Shown: positions 25,806 through 35,155 of the stretch, piece by piece
How the letters are laid out: each line of letters starts with the position of its first letter
Numbering within the stretch: the stretch's first letter is position 1
Origin: Streptomyces sp. 846.5
Lineage (GTDB): Bacteria > Actinomycetota > Actinomycetes > Streptomycetales > Streptomycetaceae
NCBI RefSeq assembly: GCF_004365705.1
Contig: NZ_SOBN01000003.1
Span: 1-64,000, forward strand
Reading direction: 5' to 3'
DNA: 64,000 nucleotides
Position numbers and translations under genes: made by a program
The notes under the pieces: model-generated
What the model saw: only the letters and a program-made list of their open reading frames with translations
The model's database searches: none
Told to the model about the DNA's origin: nothing

Positions 25806-25946
25806 GAAATAGCCTCAGTCTGATTGGTTGGTTGTGCTGCATTGTCTGTGGTGCGCTTGTGCCCGCTCGCCCCCGCCCGGAGGGCATGGGGTATCGCAGA
25901 CACGGTGGCCCAGGTTATCAGCCGTCCGGGCCTCGGCCCAAACCGG

Positions 25947-26255
25947 TCAGTCCAGGCCCGGGAGCGGCTCCCCGTAGTGCTCGACCAGGGGGAAGGGGTC
26001 GTAGTAGGGGTGCAGCAGCCGGCCCCACTCCGGGTACTCGGCGGAGCGGCGGAACCCCTCGGTGTGGTCCTCCAGCCGCTCCCACTCCACCTGGAGCAGG
26101 AAGCGCGAGCCGCGCCCCTCGTCCAGGCAGGGCAGCAGCCGTAGGGCCAGGAAGCCCGGCTGGGCGGCGATCAGCGGGCGGGCCCGGCGGAAGTCGGCGA
26201 GGAACGCCTCCTCCTTGCCGGGGATGACGTCGAGCTGTGCGGATTCCAGGATCAT
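25947..26255 (-). CDS. antibiotic biosynthesis monooxygenase (ABM)-domain protein
   Basis: A 102-residue single-domain protein with a dimeric alpha+beta barrel pattern: ILESAQLDVIPGKEEAFLAD, GFLALRLLPCLDEGRGSRFL, LQVEWERLEDHTEGFRRS, ending EYPEWGRLLHPYYDPFPLV. The conserved W-x2-LEDHT-x2-FR and the terminal Y-D-P-F pattern match small ABM-like proteins of unknown substrate. Some relatives degrade haem or oxidise quinols, but no specific reaction can be assigned. No strong ribosome-binding site is seen. Confidence 0.85.
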   Translation of the reverse strand: MILESAQLDVIPGKEEAFLADFRRARPLIAAQPGFLALRLLPCLDEGRGSRFLLQVEWERLEDHTEGFRRSAEYPEWGRLLHPYYDPFPLVEHYGEPLPGLD

Positions 26256-26315
26256 GGCTCTGGATCATGCCCTACCCCTCCCGAACCTACTGCCGGGTAT
26301 GTCAGTGTGGGCGGC

Positions 26316-26729
26316 ATGATCCCCGCCATTGGCCGCCTCCGCAGTGCCACCACCGGTACCCGCTCCGCGCTGGTGCTCTCCGGGCTGCTCGCCGGGATGG
26401 GCGCGCTGCACTTCGCCGTGCCCCGGCCTTTCGACGCGATCGTCCCCAAGGTGCTGCCGGGGAGTCCCCGGCTGTGGACCAGGGCCAGCGGGGCGGCCGA
26501 GCTGGCCGTCGCCGCCGCGGTGGCCGTCCCCAGGACCCGCCGTCTGGGCGGCCTCGCCGCTGCCGGGCTGTTCACCGCCGTCTACCCGGCCAATGTGCAG
26601 ATGGCCTACGACTGGCGGAACGCCTCGAAGCTCAAGCGGTACTTCGCGTTCGGCCGGCTGCCGCTGCAGGCGCCGCTGATCGGCTGGGCCCTCGCCGTCC
26701 GCAGCGGCGGACCCAGTAGGAGCGTATGA
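26316..26729 (+). CDS. small membrane protein, DoxX-like
   Basis: About 137 residues with four hydrophobic segments (ALVLSGLLAGMGALHFAV, AAELAVAAAVAVP, LGGLAAAGLFTAVYPANVQM, APLIGWALAVRS), the topology of DoxX/MauE-like proteins. HFAVPRPFDAIVPKVLPG and YPANVQMAYDWRN are conserved-looking loops. The start is either the ATG at 26316 or an in-frame GTG at 26307; neither has a clear ribosome-binding site. It is divergent from the ABM-domain gene and precedes lepA. Function unknown. Confidence 0.75.
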   Translation: MIPAIGRLRSATTGTRSALVLSGLLAGMGALHFAVPRPFDAIVPKVLPGSPRLWTRASGAAELAVAAAVAVPRTRRLGGLAAAGLFTAVYPANVQMAYDWRNASKLKRYFAFGRLPLQAPLIGWALAVRSGGPSRSV

Positions 26730-26802
26730 GCGGCGAGGTCCCCGGTCATGGGACGATGGGGGCAATCGCTAGCCTCTCGCCACCGACACCATTGGATCCT
26801 GA

Positions 26803-28674
26803 GTGCCCGCCATCCCCGTCAGCGTCCCGGAGCCCAGTCGCACCGACCCGGCGCTGATCCGCAACTTCTGCATCATCGCCCACATCGACCACGGCAAGTC
26901 CACGCTCGCCGACCGGATGCTGCAGATCACCGGCGTCGTCGACCCGCGGCAGATGCGTGCCCAGTACCTCGACCGGATGGACATCGAGCGCGAGCGCGGG
27001 ATCACCATCAAGTCGCAGGCGGTGCGCCTTCCCTGGGCCCCGCTCAGCGGTGAGAATCAGGGCACCACGCACATCCTCAACATGATCGACACCCCGGGCC
27101 ACGTGGACTTCACCTACGAGGTCTCCCGGTCGCTGGCGGCCTGCGAGGGCACCCTGCTGGTGGTGGACGCGGCCCAGGGCATCGAGGCGCAGACCCTCGC
27201 CAACCTCTACCTGGCGCTGGAGAACGACCTCACCATCATTCCGGTGCTCAACAAGATCGACCTGCCGGCTGCCCAGCCGGAGAAGTACTCCGAGGAGCTC
27301 GCCCGGATCATCGGCTGCGACCCCGAGGACGTGCTGCTGGCCAGCGCCAAGAGCGGCCTCGGCGTCGAGGCCATCCTGGACGAGGTCGTCAAGAAGGTCC
27401 CCGCTCCGGTCGGCGTCAAGGACGCCCCGGCCCGCGCGATGATCTTCGACTCGGTCTACGACACCTACCGCGGCGTGGTGACCTACGTCAGGGTCGTCGA
27501 CGGCGAGCTCACCAAGCGCGAGCGCATTGCGATGATGTCGACCGGCGCCACCCACGAGCTGCTGGAGATCGGGGTGATCTCCCCGGAGCCCAAGGTCGCG
27601 GACGGCCTGGGCGTCGGCGAGGTCGGCTACATCATCACCGGGGTGAAGGACGTCCGGCAGTCCAAGGTGGGTGACACCATCACCTCGATGCACAAGGGCG
27701 CGACCGAGGCGCTGGGCGGCTACAAGGAACCGCGTCCGATGGTGTTCTCGGGCCTGTACCCGCTGGACGGCTCCGACTACCCGCTGCTCCGCGACGCGCT
27801 GGACAAGCTGCGGCTCAACGACGCCGCGCTGGTCTACGAGCCGGAGACCTCGGTGGCGCTGGGCTTCGGCTACCGCTGCGGCTTCCTCGGGCTGCTGCAC
27901 CTGGAGATCATCCGGGAGCGGCTGGAGCGCGAGTTCAACCTGGACCTGATCTCCACCGCGCCCAACGTGGTCTACCGGGTCGTGATGGAGGACGGCAGCG
28001 AGATCACCGTCACCAACCCCAGCGAGTTCCCCGGCGGCAAGATCACCGAGGTCAACGAGCCGGTGGTGCGCGGCACCATCCTGGCGCCCAATGAGTTCGT
28101 CGGCGCGATCATGGAGCTGTGCCAGGTCCGGCGCGGCAGTCTGCAGGGCATGGACTACCTCTCCGAGGACCGGGTGGAGCTGCGCTACACCCTCCCGCTC
28201 GCGGAGATCGTGTTCGACTTCTTCGACCAGCTGAAGTCCAAGACCCGCGGCTACGGCTCCTTCGACTACGAGCCGATCGGCGAGCAGGCCGCCGAGCTGG
28301 TGAAGGTCGACATCCTGCTGCACGGCGACGCGGTGGACGCCTTCTCCGCGGTGGTGCACAAGGACAAGGCCTACAACTACGGCGTGATGATGGCCGGGAA
28401 GCTGCAGAAGCTGATCCCGCGCCAGCAGTTCGAGGTGCCGATCCAGGCCGCCATCGGCTCGCGGGTCATCGCCCGTGAGACGGTCCGCGCCATCCGCAAG
28501 GACGTCCTCGCCAAGTGCTACGGCGGTGACATCTCCCGGAAGCGGAAGCTGCTGGAGAAGCAGAAGGAGGGCAAGAAGCGGATGAAGATGGTCGGCCGGG
28601 TCGAGGTCCCGCAGGAGGCCTTCATCGCGGCGCTGTCGACGGACGCCGACGCCCCCTCCGAGAAGAAGAAGTAG
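26803..28674 (+). CDS. lepA: elongation factor 4 (translational GTPase LepA)
   Basis: A 623-residue ribosome-dependent GTPase. The G1 motif is [10 protein letters not shown]3 is [13 protein letters not shown] and G4 is [11 protein letters not shown]-like domains follow and the LepA-specific C-terminal domain ends in [20 protein letters not shown], which is diagnostic. The GTG at 26803 opens [20 protein letters not shown], the usual actinobacterial N-terminal extension. It is followed by a terminator facing the convergent DinB-like gene. Confidence 0.98.
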   Translation: MPAIPVSVPEPSRTDPALIRNFCIIAHIDHGKSTLADRMLQITGVVDPRQMRAQYLDRMDIERERGITIKSQAVRLPWAPLSGENQGTTHILNMIDTPGHVDFTYEVSRSLAACEGTLLVVDAAQGIEAQTLANLYLALENDLTIIPVLNKIDLPAAQPEKYSEELARIIGCDPEDVLLASAKSGLGVEAILDEVVKKVPAPVGVKDAPARAMIFDSVYDTYRGVVTYVRVVDGELTKRERIAMMSTGATHELLEIGVISPEPKVADGLGVGEVGYIITGVKDVRQSKVGDTITSMHKGATEALGGYKEPRPMVFSGLYPLDGSDYPLLRDALDKLRLNDAALVYEPETSVALGFGYRCGFLGLLHLEIIRERLEREFNLDLISTAPNVVYRVVMEDGSEITVTNPSEFPGGKITEVNEPVVRGTILAPNEFVGAIMELCQVRRGSLQGMDYLSEDRVELRYTLPLAEIVFDFFDQLKSKTRGYGSFDYEPIGEQAAELVKVDILLHGDAVDAFSAVVHKDKAYNYGVMMAGKLQKLIPRQQFEVPIQAAIGSRVIARETVRAIRKDVLAKCYGGDISRKRKLLEKQKEGKKRMKMVGRVEVPQEAFIAALSTDADAPSEKKK

Positions 28675-28691
28675 AGCAGCAAGAGCCCGAA

Positions 28692-28729
28692 CGGCAGGCG
28701 CCCACCGGCGGTATCGGGGGCGCCTGTCG
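28692..28729. terminator. terminator between lepA and the DinB-like gene
   Basis: Twelve-base arms 28692-28703 and 28718-28729 pair with one mismatch around a 14-base loop, 17 bases after the lepA stop and 3 bases before the end of the convergent gene. Confidence 0.65.
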
Positions 28730-28732
28730 GCT

Positions 28733-29317
28733 TCACCCGGCTGCGGTCCAGTGCGGGTCGCGGCCGGAGAGGGCGAGGGCGCGGTCGAACATGGTCATGT
28801 CGGGCTCGGTCGGCCGGGCCTCCGCGAAGCCCTCGTACTGCCGGTACATCTCGGCGTACTCCTCGACCAGGCCGAGGACGGCGGCGTCCACCGTTCCCGG
28901 GACCCGGAACTCCTGGCCGGTGGCGACGGCCAGCTCCCAGCCGTGCAGCACCATTTCGAGCAGCATCATGCCCGCGACGGCGGCGGCCGGCATCGAGGAG
29001 TCGCCCATCTTGACCTCGCCCTCCCACACCGCCGGATCCGACCAGGCGGCGACGGCCCGGTCCAGCTGCTCGGCGTAGGCGTCGGCCCAGCCGGGCTCGG
29101 CGGTGAAGTCGCGCTGCTGCCAGTCGTCGGGAACGGACTCGCCGCGGGCGCGGAGCTCGAAGTTGTAGGCGGTCCAGAGCACCAGGTGGTTGGTAAGGGT
29201 CCTGACATCCCACTCGGTGTCGGGGGTGCGGTCGGAGAGCTGGTCGGCGGTGACGCCGCGGACGATACGGGCGGCCTCGTCGGCGGCTGCGGTGATCTGG
29301 GGAAGAAGATTCGTCAT
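28733..29317 (-). CDS. DinB-like metal-binding protein (TIGR03086 family)
   Basis: A 194-residue four-helix-bundle protein from the ATG at 29317. WDVRTLTNHLVLWTAYNFEL carries the first metal-site His, and MMLLEMVLHGWELAVATG the second (HGWELA), the typical TIGR03086/maleylpyruvate-isomerase-like pattern. Members use bacillithiol or mycothiol or have unknown roles. It is divergent from an AraC-type regulator gene with a 67-base gap, so that regulator may control it. Confidence 0.9.
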   Translation of the reverse strand: MTNLLPQITAAADEAARIVRGVTADQLSDRTPDTEWDVRTLTNHLVLWTAYNFELRARGESVPDDWQQRDFTAEPGWADAYAEQLDRAVAAWSDPAVWEGEVKMGDSSMPAAAVAGMMLLEMVLHGWELAVATGQEFRVPGTVDAAVLGLVEEYAEMYRQYEGFAEARPTEPDMTMFDRALALSGRDPHWTAAG

Positions 29318-29384
29318 ACGGTCCACGCTAGGCGTGCCCGATTCCGCTGTCTTGAAGAAACGCGACACCCTACGCTGGGAAGCC

Positions 29385-30215
29385 ATGACCAGCACGGACG
29401 CGGACAGCACGCCGGACCGGACCCCGCCCGCCATCGAAGAGGCGCGCGGGGTGCTGAGCCCCAGGCGCGCGGCGGCCCACTCCACCCTGACGACCCTCCC
29501 GCCGGCGCCGGCCCTGGCCCCGTTCGTGGAGTTCCACTGGCATGTCCGCTGGGATCTGCGCGGCCAGGCCCCGTACGACCAGAAGGTGCTCTCCCACCCC
29601 AACGTCCATCTGGTGTTCGAGGAGACCGGTGCGGCGCTGTACGGGGTGGACCGCGGGCTGTTCGTCCGGCGGCTGGAGGGGGAGGGCCAGGTGCTGGGGG
29701 TGAAGTTCCGGCCCGGTGGCTTCCGGCCGTTCTGGGGGTGCCCGGTGCAGGAGCTGTCCGACCGGGTCGTGCCCGCCGAGCAGGTCTTCGGCCCGGCGGT
29801 CGAGGAGACCAACAGCCGAGTCGTGGCGCTGACGGAGCCGGCCGCGATGGCGGCTCTGGCGGACGCGTTCCTGCTGGCGCGGCTGCCCGAACCCGATCCG
29901 CAGGCGGCCGAGGTCGCCGCCATGGTGGAGACCGCCGGCAGTGACCACGACCTGGTCCGGGTCGAGCAGCTCGCCGACCGCTGCGGGGTGTCCGTCCGCA
30001 CCCTGCAGCGACTGTTCGCCGAGTACGTGGGGGCGAGCCCGAAGTGGGTGCTGCGCCGCGCCCGGCTGCACGAGGCCGCCCAGCGCGCGGGCGCGGGCTC
30101 CGTCGACTGGTCCGCGCTGGCCGCCGACCTCGGCTACGCCGACCAGTCCCACCTCACGCGCGACTTCACCGCCGTGGTCGGGCTGCCGCCGACGCGGTAC
30201 GCACAGCGGAGCTGA
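29385..30215 (+). CDS. AraC family transcriptional regulator
   Basis: A 276-residue protein from the ATG at 29385, with GGGAAG before it. The N-terminal domain (APFVEFHWHVRWDLRGQ, VKFRPGGFRPFWG) belongs to the DUF6597-type sensor domain usual in these regulators. The C-terminal 100 residues form the double HTH: VEQLADRCGVSVRTLQRLFA and LAADLGYADQSHLTRDFTAV, ending GLPPTRYAQ. It is divergent from the DinB-like gene and may regulate it and itself. Confidence 0.92.
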   Translation: MTSTDADSTPDRTPPAIEEARGVLSPRRAAAHSTLTTLPPAPALAPFVEFHWHVRWDLRGQAPYDQKVLSHPNVHLVFEETGAALYGVDRGLFVRRLEGEGQVLGVKFRPGGFRPFWGCPVQELSDRVVPAEQVFGPAVEETNSRVVALTEPAAMAALADAFLLARLPEPDPQAAEVAAMVETAGSDHDLVRVEQLADRCGVSVRTLQRLFAEYVGASPKWVLRRARLHEAAQRAGAGSVDWSALAADLGYADQSHLTRDFTAVVGLPPTRYAQRS

Positions 30216-30229
30216 CCCCCACCGAGTCT

Positions 30230-30976
30230 CTACTCGGCGGCCAGCAACAACAGATGACGGTCGATCAGGCTCTGGGTCTCCTCCTCCTGGTGGGCGACCG
30301 CCAGGGTCTGCGCGCCGGCACCGTCCTTCGCCTCGATCGCGTCCAGGATCGCCACCTGCCGTTCGTCGACCCGCTTCCGCGCCGTGACGGTCTCCGCGGA
30401 AGCCCACCGCAGCGGGGCGAACTCGCCCTGCAGCTGCGCAAGTTGAACGGTCAGGCGAGGCGACCGGGCGGCGACGCCGAGATGGATGCGGAAGCGGCTG
30501 TAGCTGCGGCGGCAGGCGCCGAGGTCGTTACTCACCACGGCGGTGCGGAACCGGGCCGCGTGGCTGCGCAGCTCGTCCAGGTCCTGCTGGCAGGCCCGGG
30601 CCGCGGCCAGCCGCGCCGCCGCGCCCAGCACGGCCGCGCACTGGTCGCCGAGATCGCGCAGGTCCTCGGCGGTACGGGCGCGCAGCTGGTCGGCCAGCGA
30701 CTCCGCGGAGACGGCGGCGGAGCCGTCGATGACGCTGCCGCCGTTGCGTCCGGCCCGGGTCCGGATCACCCCGCGCTGCCGCAGGATCGTCAGCGCCTGG
30801 CGCAGGCTGCCGGTGGAGACGCCGAGCTGGGACGCCAGCTCGCCCTCGGGCGGGAGCCGCTGGCCGTGCACCAGCAGGCCGATGGAGACGGCCGTCTCCA
30901 GTTGCTGGACGACGAGCTCGGCACGGGCCGCCGTCTCCGACCCGGGGAGTCTGAGGAACGCCGAGAGGTCGGACAC
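30230..30976 (-). CDS. GntR/FadR-type transcriptional regulator
   Basis: A 248-residue protein from the GTG at 30976, with GGGAAAGGG upstream. The winged helix is RLPPEGELASQLGVSTGSLR, ALTILRQRGVIRTRAGRNGG. An all-helical FCD ligand domain follows (RSYSRFRIHLGVAARSPRLT, ILDAIEAKDGAGAQTLAVAH). It is the last gene of the strand after the amino-acid permease, 90 bases apart, and probably controls that permease or amine catabolism. It is one of two FCD regulators flanking the permease. Confidence 0.88.
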   Translation of the reverse strand: MSDLSAFLRLPGSETAARAELVVQQLETAVSIGLLVHGQRLPPEGELASQLGVSTGSLRQALTILRQRGVIRTRAGRNGGSVIDGSAAVSAESLADQLRARTAEDLRDLGDQCAAVLGAAARLAAARACQQDLDELRSHAARFRTAVVSNDLGACRRSYSRFRIHLGVAARSPRLTVQLAQLQGEFAPLRWASAETVTARKRVDERQVAILDAIEAKDGAGAQTLAVAHQEEETQSLIDRHLLLLAAE

Positions 30977-31065
30977 CGCACCCTTTCCCTGGTGTGCCCC
31001 TCCGACCGGACCGGATCCGGCCCGGTCGGAGGGGTGGAGCTCAGGCTCCGATGGTAACCAGCGGA

Positions 31066-32652
31066 TCACCCGGTGACGGTGTCCAGGTCGGAGGGGGAGT
31101 CGGGGGAGTCGATGGTCTGCCTGGGCCCGGTGAAGGTCTTCTTCACCGACAGGTGCCAGGCCGCCCAGAGCAGGATCAGGGCGCCGCCCACGACCAGCGG
31201 GGTGTAGTTGACGTACTTCCAGCTGAAGCCGGAGTTGCCGGGCATCCCGCCGGGGGAGGTGGGCAGCACCGCGATCACCGTGGTGACGGCGATCTCGGCG
31301 AGCGCCAGTACGCACAGCCACTTGTACTTCGCCCCGAGCGTCCAGCCGCCCGGCTTGAAGGCGTCGCCGGCCCGCCAGCGGAGGAAGATCGGGATGGCGA
31401 AGGAGAGGTAGAGGCCGACCACGCCGATGGAGATGATGGCGTTGAAGGCGACCGGTACCGGGGCGCCGTTGATGTCCACGGGGACCAGTGCCGGGAGGGT
31501 CAGCAACACGGCCAGGACCGCGATCGCCAGCATGCCGTAGACGGGGACCTGCTTGCTGGTCAGCTTGGTCCAGTAGCGGGCGCCGGGCACCGCGCCGTCC
31601 CGGCTGAACGCGTACAGCATCCGGGTGATGCTGGTCATGCAGGCGACCGCGCAGAAGAACTGGCCGACCGAGGAGACCAGCAGCACGAACCCGGCCCAGT
31701 TGGGGCTGAGCGCCTGGGTGAGCACGGTGGTGACGCCGCCGCCGGCCGCGGTGACCTTGTCCGGGTCCTGCACCGCGAAGAGGAAGCTGAGCATCAGCAC
31801 CCAGCCGCCGATGGCGGAGTAGAGGATCGACTTCCAGATGCCCTTGGCGGCGGAGTCGGCAGCGCCGACGGTCTCCTCGGAGAGGTGGCAGGAGGCGTCG
31901 TAGCCGGTGATGGTGTACTGCGGCAGGATCGCGGCCAGCGGCAGGACGTAGAAGAGGAAGCCGAGGCCGCTGGTGTGGCCGCCGAAGAAGCCGGTGTTGT
32001 TGACGGTGTGGGTGAACACCGCGGCGACGCTCTGGTGGTGGTGCGGGAGGGCGACCAGGATGACGATGATCACGGCGACGCCGGCCACGTGCCACCACAC
32101 CGAGATGTTGTTCAGCAGCGCCAGCAGGTGGCTGGAGAAGATGCTGATCAGCGCGACCGCGGCGAGCACCCCGAGGAAGATCAGGAACACCCGGAACAGC
32201 GAGTAGTGCGAGGCCCAACTGCTGCTGAAGGTACCGATGGTGGCGTCGAGGAAGGTCGCGCACCCGTAGGCCACCGAGGCGGTGATGGCCAGCAGGCCGA
32301 TGAAGTCCAGCCAGCCGGTGTAGTAGCTGGCCTTGATGCTGCCGAGCTTCGCCGACCAGAAGTACATGCCGCCCGAGGTGGGATAGGCCGAGACCAGCTC
32401 GGACATGCAGACCCCGATGACCAGGATGAATGCCGAGACCAGCGGCCAGCCCCAGGCGATGGCCACCGGGCCGCCGCTGTTCCAGCCGACGAAGAAGCTG
32501 GTGAAGCAGCCGCTGAGGATGGAGATGACGGAGAAGGAGATGGCGAAGTTGGAGAAGCCGGACCAGGAGCGGTTCAGCTCCGGCTTGTACCCGAGTTCGG
32601 CGAGCTGTCTGTCGTCGTCCTGGGTGATGGATTCGTGGCTGGAAGTGGCCAT
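31066..32652 (-). CDS. APC family amino-acid/amine permease
   Basis: About 528 residues with roughly 12 transmembrane helices. I start at the ATG at 32652, with GAGGAC before it. GFSNFAISFSVISILSG and YPTSGGMYFWSAKLG in helices 1-3, and TGYDASCHLSEETVGA in the helix 7-8 region, are hallmarks of the GABA/choline-like permease subgroup. The position between two GntR regulators and beside soxBDAG suggests uptake of sarcosine, dimethylglycine, betaine-derived or related amino compounds. The substrate is inferred from context only. Confidence 0.92.
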   Translation of the reverse strand: MATSSHESITQDDDRQLAELGYKPELNRSWSGFSNFAISFSVISILSGCFTSFFVGWNSGGPVAIAWGWPLVSAFILVIGVCMSELVSAYPTSGGMYFWSAKLGSIKASYYTGWLDFIGLLAITASVAYGCATFLDATIGTFSSSWASHYSLFRVFLIFLGVLAAVALISIFSSHLLALLNNISVWWHVAGVAVIIVILVALPHHHQSVAAVFTHTVNNTGFFGGHTSGLGFLFYVLPLAAILPQYTITGYDASCHLSEETVGAADSAAKGIWKSILYSAIGGWVLMLSFLFAVQDPDKVTAAGGGVTTVLTQALSPNWAGFVLLVSSVGQFFCAVACMTSITRMLYAFSRDGAVPGARYWTKLTSKQVPVYGMLAIAVLAVLLTLPALVPVDINGAPVPVAFNAIISIGVVGLYLSFAIPIFLRWRAGDAFKPGGWTLGAKYKWLCVLALAEIAVTTVIAVLPTSPGGMPGNSGFSWKYVNYTPLVVGGALILLWAAWHLSVKKTFTGPRQTIDSPDSPSDLDTVTG

Positions 32653-32822
32653 GGTTGGTCCTCGCTGCGGAGTCGGGGCATGACGGTGGATCAACCGGCG
32701 GGTGGGCGCGGTGGGGCGCTGGCGCGCACAGGCGTGCTGCGGTTCGTCGGTGCGTTAAGGTATAAGGTTAGAGGTTTTGATGACAAGGCTTTTTGCTGAG
32801 CGGTTTCCGGAGGGTTTCTCGC

Positions 32823-33482
32823 TCAGAGCACGGCGCGGATCGCGGCTTCGAAGCCCGTCACATGGTCGGTCGCACACGCCGCAGCGCGCTCCGCGTCGCC
32901 GTCGATGATCGCGTGCAGCAGACCGCTGTGCTCGCCGACGTGTCCGGCCAGGCCGGGGAGCCGGTCCAGGAACAGGCACCAGATCCGGGTCGCCAGATTG
33001 TCGTAGCTGACGAGCGTGGACTCCAGGTACGGATTGCCGGTCGCCGCGTAGACGGCGCGGTGCAGCCGCAGATCGAGGCGCATCAGCTCGAGCGGAGTGG
33101 TGGACGGTCGGCCGCTCCGCTCGGCCACCAGGTCGGCCAGCCCGGCGAGCAGTTCCCGGTCCGCGGTGGTGGCCCGGCGGGCCGCGGCGGCGGCGGCCAG
33201 CGGCTCCAGCTGGCGCCGGACCTCCGAGACATGGCCGAGGTCGGTGAGGTGCACCTCGGTGGCGAAGGTGCCGCGGCGGGGGTACGCCACGACCAGGCGC
33301 TCCGCCTCCAGCCGCTTCAGCGCCTCCCGGACGGGCGTCCGGCCGACGCCCAGCTCCCGCGCCAGCTGTTCGTCGTTGAGCGGGGACCCCGGGGCTATCT
33401 GCAGGGTCACCAACTGGTCGGTGAGAGTCCGGTAGGCCTGCTCGGCCAGTGAAGGGACGACCGTACCGCTGCTGACCGGCAT
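32823..33482 (-). CDS. GntR family regulator (FCD type), likely repressor of soxBDAG
   Basis: A 219-residue protein. The N-terminal winged helix has PLNDEQLARELGVGRTPVRE followed by ALKRLEAERLVVAYPRRGTF. The FCD domain shows LMRLDLRLHRAVYAATGNPY and a metal-ligand pattern D-x4-H ... HSGLLHAIIDGDAERAAACA. It is transcribed away from soxB with a 107-base gap that contains a good promoter and a perfect 14-base palindrome of the GntR type. Regulation of the oxidase operon is a strong inference; the ligand may be sarcosine or a relative. Confidence 0.92.
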   Translation of the reverse strand: MPVSSGTVVPSLAEQAYRTLTDQLVTLQIAPGSPLNDEQLARELGVGRTPVREALKRLEAERLVVAYPRRGTFATEVHLTDLGHVSEVRRQLEPLAAAAAARRATTADRELLAGLADLVAERSGRPSTTPLELMRLDLRLHRAVYAATGNPYLESTLVSYDNLATRIWCLFLDRLPGLAGHVGEHSGLLHAIIDGDAERAAACATDHVTGFEAAIRAVL

Positions 33483-33507
33483 GGTCGGGGGACCTCCCTG
33501 GGACTCC

Positions 33508-33560
33508 TTGACGCTGCTCCGTCGGTGGACCTACCGTAGCGCAACAACTGATATATCAGT
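33508..33560 (+). promoter_or_regulatory. soxBDAG promoter with overlapping GntR operator
   Basis: TTGACG (33508-33513) and TACCGT (33532-33537) are 18 bases apart, close to the main sigma consensus. The perfect palindrome ACTGATATATCAGT spans 33547-33560, at about the predicted transcription start. GntR/FadR-type proteins bind such AT-centred palindromes, so repressor binding would block initiation. Confidence 0.7.
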
Positions 33561-33589
33561 CGTCGCACACAGGGATTCCAAGGAGTCGC

Positions 33590-34846
33590 ATGCCGCAGGC
33601 GAGCTCTCACCAACACAGCGCCGGGTATGACGCCGCCGACCACGTCGACCACCCGGACTTCCTCTGGCGCAACCCCGACCCCGCGCCCGGCTATGACGTG
33701 GTGATCGTCGGCGGTGGCGGCCACGGGCTGGCGACGGCCTACTACCTGGCGCGCAACCACGGCATCAAGCGGGTCGCGGTGCTGGAGAAGGGCTGGCTGG
33801 CCGGCGGCAACATGGCCCGGAACACCACGATCATCCGCTCCAACTACCTCTGGGACGAGAGCGCCGCGATCTACGAGCACGCGCTCAAGCTCTGGGAGGG
33901 GCTGGAGGAGGACCTCGACTACCCGCTGCTGTTCAGCCAGCGCGGGGTGCTCAACCTGGCCCACACCCTGCAGGACGTCCGCGAGAGCCGCCGGCGGGTG
34001 TACGCCAACCAGCTCAACGGGGTCGACGCCGAATGGCTGGAGCCCGAGCAGGTCGCCGAGGTCTGCCCGATCGTGAACATCTCGCCGGACGTGCGCCACC
34101 CGGTCCTGGGCGCGACCTACCAGCCGCGCGCCGGCATCGCCAAGCACGACTACGTGGCCTGGGGCTTCGCCCGCCGGGCGAACGAGTACGGGATCGACCT
34201 GATCCAGGACTGCGAGGTCACCGGCCTGGACATCCGCGCGGGACGCGTCGTCGGGGTGAACACCACCCGGGGCCGGATCGCGGCGGGAAAGGTCGGGCTG
34301 GCCGCGGCGGGCCACACTTCGGTCCTGGCCGGGATGGCGGGGCTGCGGCTGCCGCTGCAGAGCCATCCGTTGCAGGCCCTGGTCTCCGAACTGCTGGAAC
34401 CGGTCCACCCCACCGTGGTGATGTCCAACGCCGTGCATGTGTACGTCTCCCAGGCGCACAAGGGCGAACTGGTCATGGGCGCCGGCATCGACAGCCAGAA
34501 CGGCTACGGCCAGCGCGGATCGTTCCACATCATCGAGCGGCAGATGGCGGCGGCCCTGGAGCTCTTCCCGGTCTTCGCCCGGGCGCACCTGCTCCGCAGC
34601 TGGGCCGGGATCGTGGACACCACCCCGGACGCCTCACCCATCATCGGGCTCACCCCGGTCGACGGCCTCTACCTCAACTGCGGCTGGGGAACCGGGGGTT
34701 TCAAGGCCACTCCGGGGGTCGGCTGGTGCTTCGCGCACACCATCGCCCATGACGAACCGCACCCCTACAACGCCCCGTTCACCCTGGAACGCTTCACCAC
34801 CGGCGCGCTGGTGGACGAGCACGGCGCCGCAGCCGTCGCCCACTGA
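33590..34846 (+). CDS. soxB: sarcosine oxidase beta subunit
   Basis: The subunit that carries FMN/FAD and oxidises sarcosine in the heterotetrameric enzyme. 418 residues, the usual length. The dinucleotide-binding motif is [20 protein letters not shown], followed by [20 protein letters not shown], which includes the flavin-attachment region, and the C-terminal [26 protein letters not shown] lies five bases upstream of the ATG. It is the first gene of soxBDAG. Confidence 0.96.
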   Translation: MPQASSHQHSAGYDAADHVDHPDFLWRNPDPAPGYDVVIVGGGGHGLATAYYLARNHGIKRVAVLEKGWLAGGNMARNTTIIRSNYLWDESAAIYEHALKLWEGLEEDLDYPLLFSQRGVLNLAHTLQDVRESRRRVYANQLNGVDAEWLEPEQVAEVCPIVNISPDVRHPVLGATYQPRAGIAKHDYVAWGFARRANEYGIDLIQDCEVTGLDIRAGRVVGVNTTRGRIAAGKVGLAAAGHTSVLAGMAGLRLPLQSHPLQALVSELLEPVHPTVVMSNAVHVYVSQAHKGELVMGAGIDSQNGYGQRGSFHIIERQMAAALELFPVFARAHLLRSWAGIVDTTPDASPIIGLTPVDGLYLNCGWGTGGFKATPGVGWCFAHTIAHDEPHPYNAPFTLERFTTGALVDEHGAAAVAH

Positions 34847-34870
34847 GCCCACTGAGAGGAGGGAACGCGC

Positions 34871-35155
34871 ATGCAGCTCATCCCCTGCCCCTGGTGCGGC
34901 CCGCGCGAGGAGGCCGAGTACCACTACGGCGGCCAGGCCCACATCGCCTACCCCGAGAACCCGCAGGGCCTGACTGACGAGGAGTGGGCGCAGTACGTCT
35001 TCTTCCGCGACAACCCCAAGGGCCCCTTCGCCGAGCGCTGGATGCACAGTGCCGGCTGCCGCCGCTGGTTCAACGCCGTCCGTGACACCGCCACCCACCG
35101 ACTGCTGGCCGTGTACCGGAGCGGCGAGCCCCGCCCGGAGGTGCCCACCCCATGA
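34871..35155 (+). CDS. soxD: sarcosine oxidase delta subunit
   Basis: A 94-residue zinc-binding subunit. CPWCGPREEAEYHYGG near the N-terminus and HSAGCRRWFNAVRDT later supply the Cys3-His zinc ligands typical of SoxD. AYPENPQGLTDEEWAQYVFF is the conserved middle. It begins 24 bases after soxB with a GAGGAGGG ribosome-binding site and overlaps soxA by ATGA. Confidence 0.95.
   Translation: MQLIPCPWCGPREEAEYHYGGQAHIAYPENPQGLTDEEWAQYVFFRDNPKGPFAERWMHSAGCRRWFNAVRDTATHRLLAVYRSGEPRPEVPTP

Noticed and set aside
28733-30001. 422-residue protein on the minus strand ending in the DinB-like domain
   Set aside because: The N-terminal 228 residues are antisense to the AraC gene; the ATG at 29317 gives a normal-length TIGR03086 protein.
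30230-32263. single 677-residue protein joining the GntR regulator and an upstream stretch
   Set aside because: Only the last 248 residues form a coherent GntR/FCD protein; the upstream part is a shadow of the permease. A GTG at 30976 with a good ribosome-binding site is the real start.
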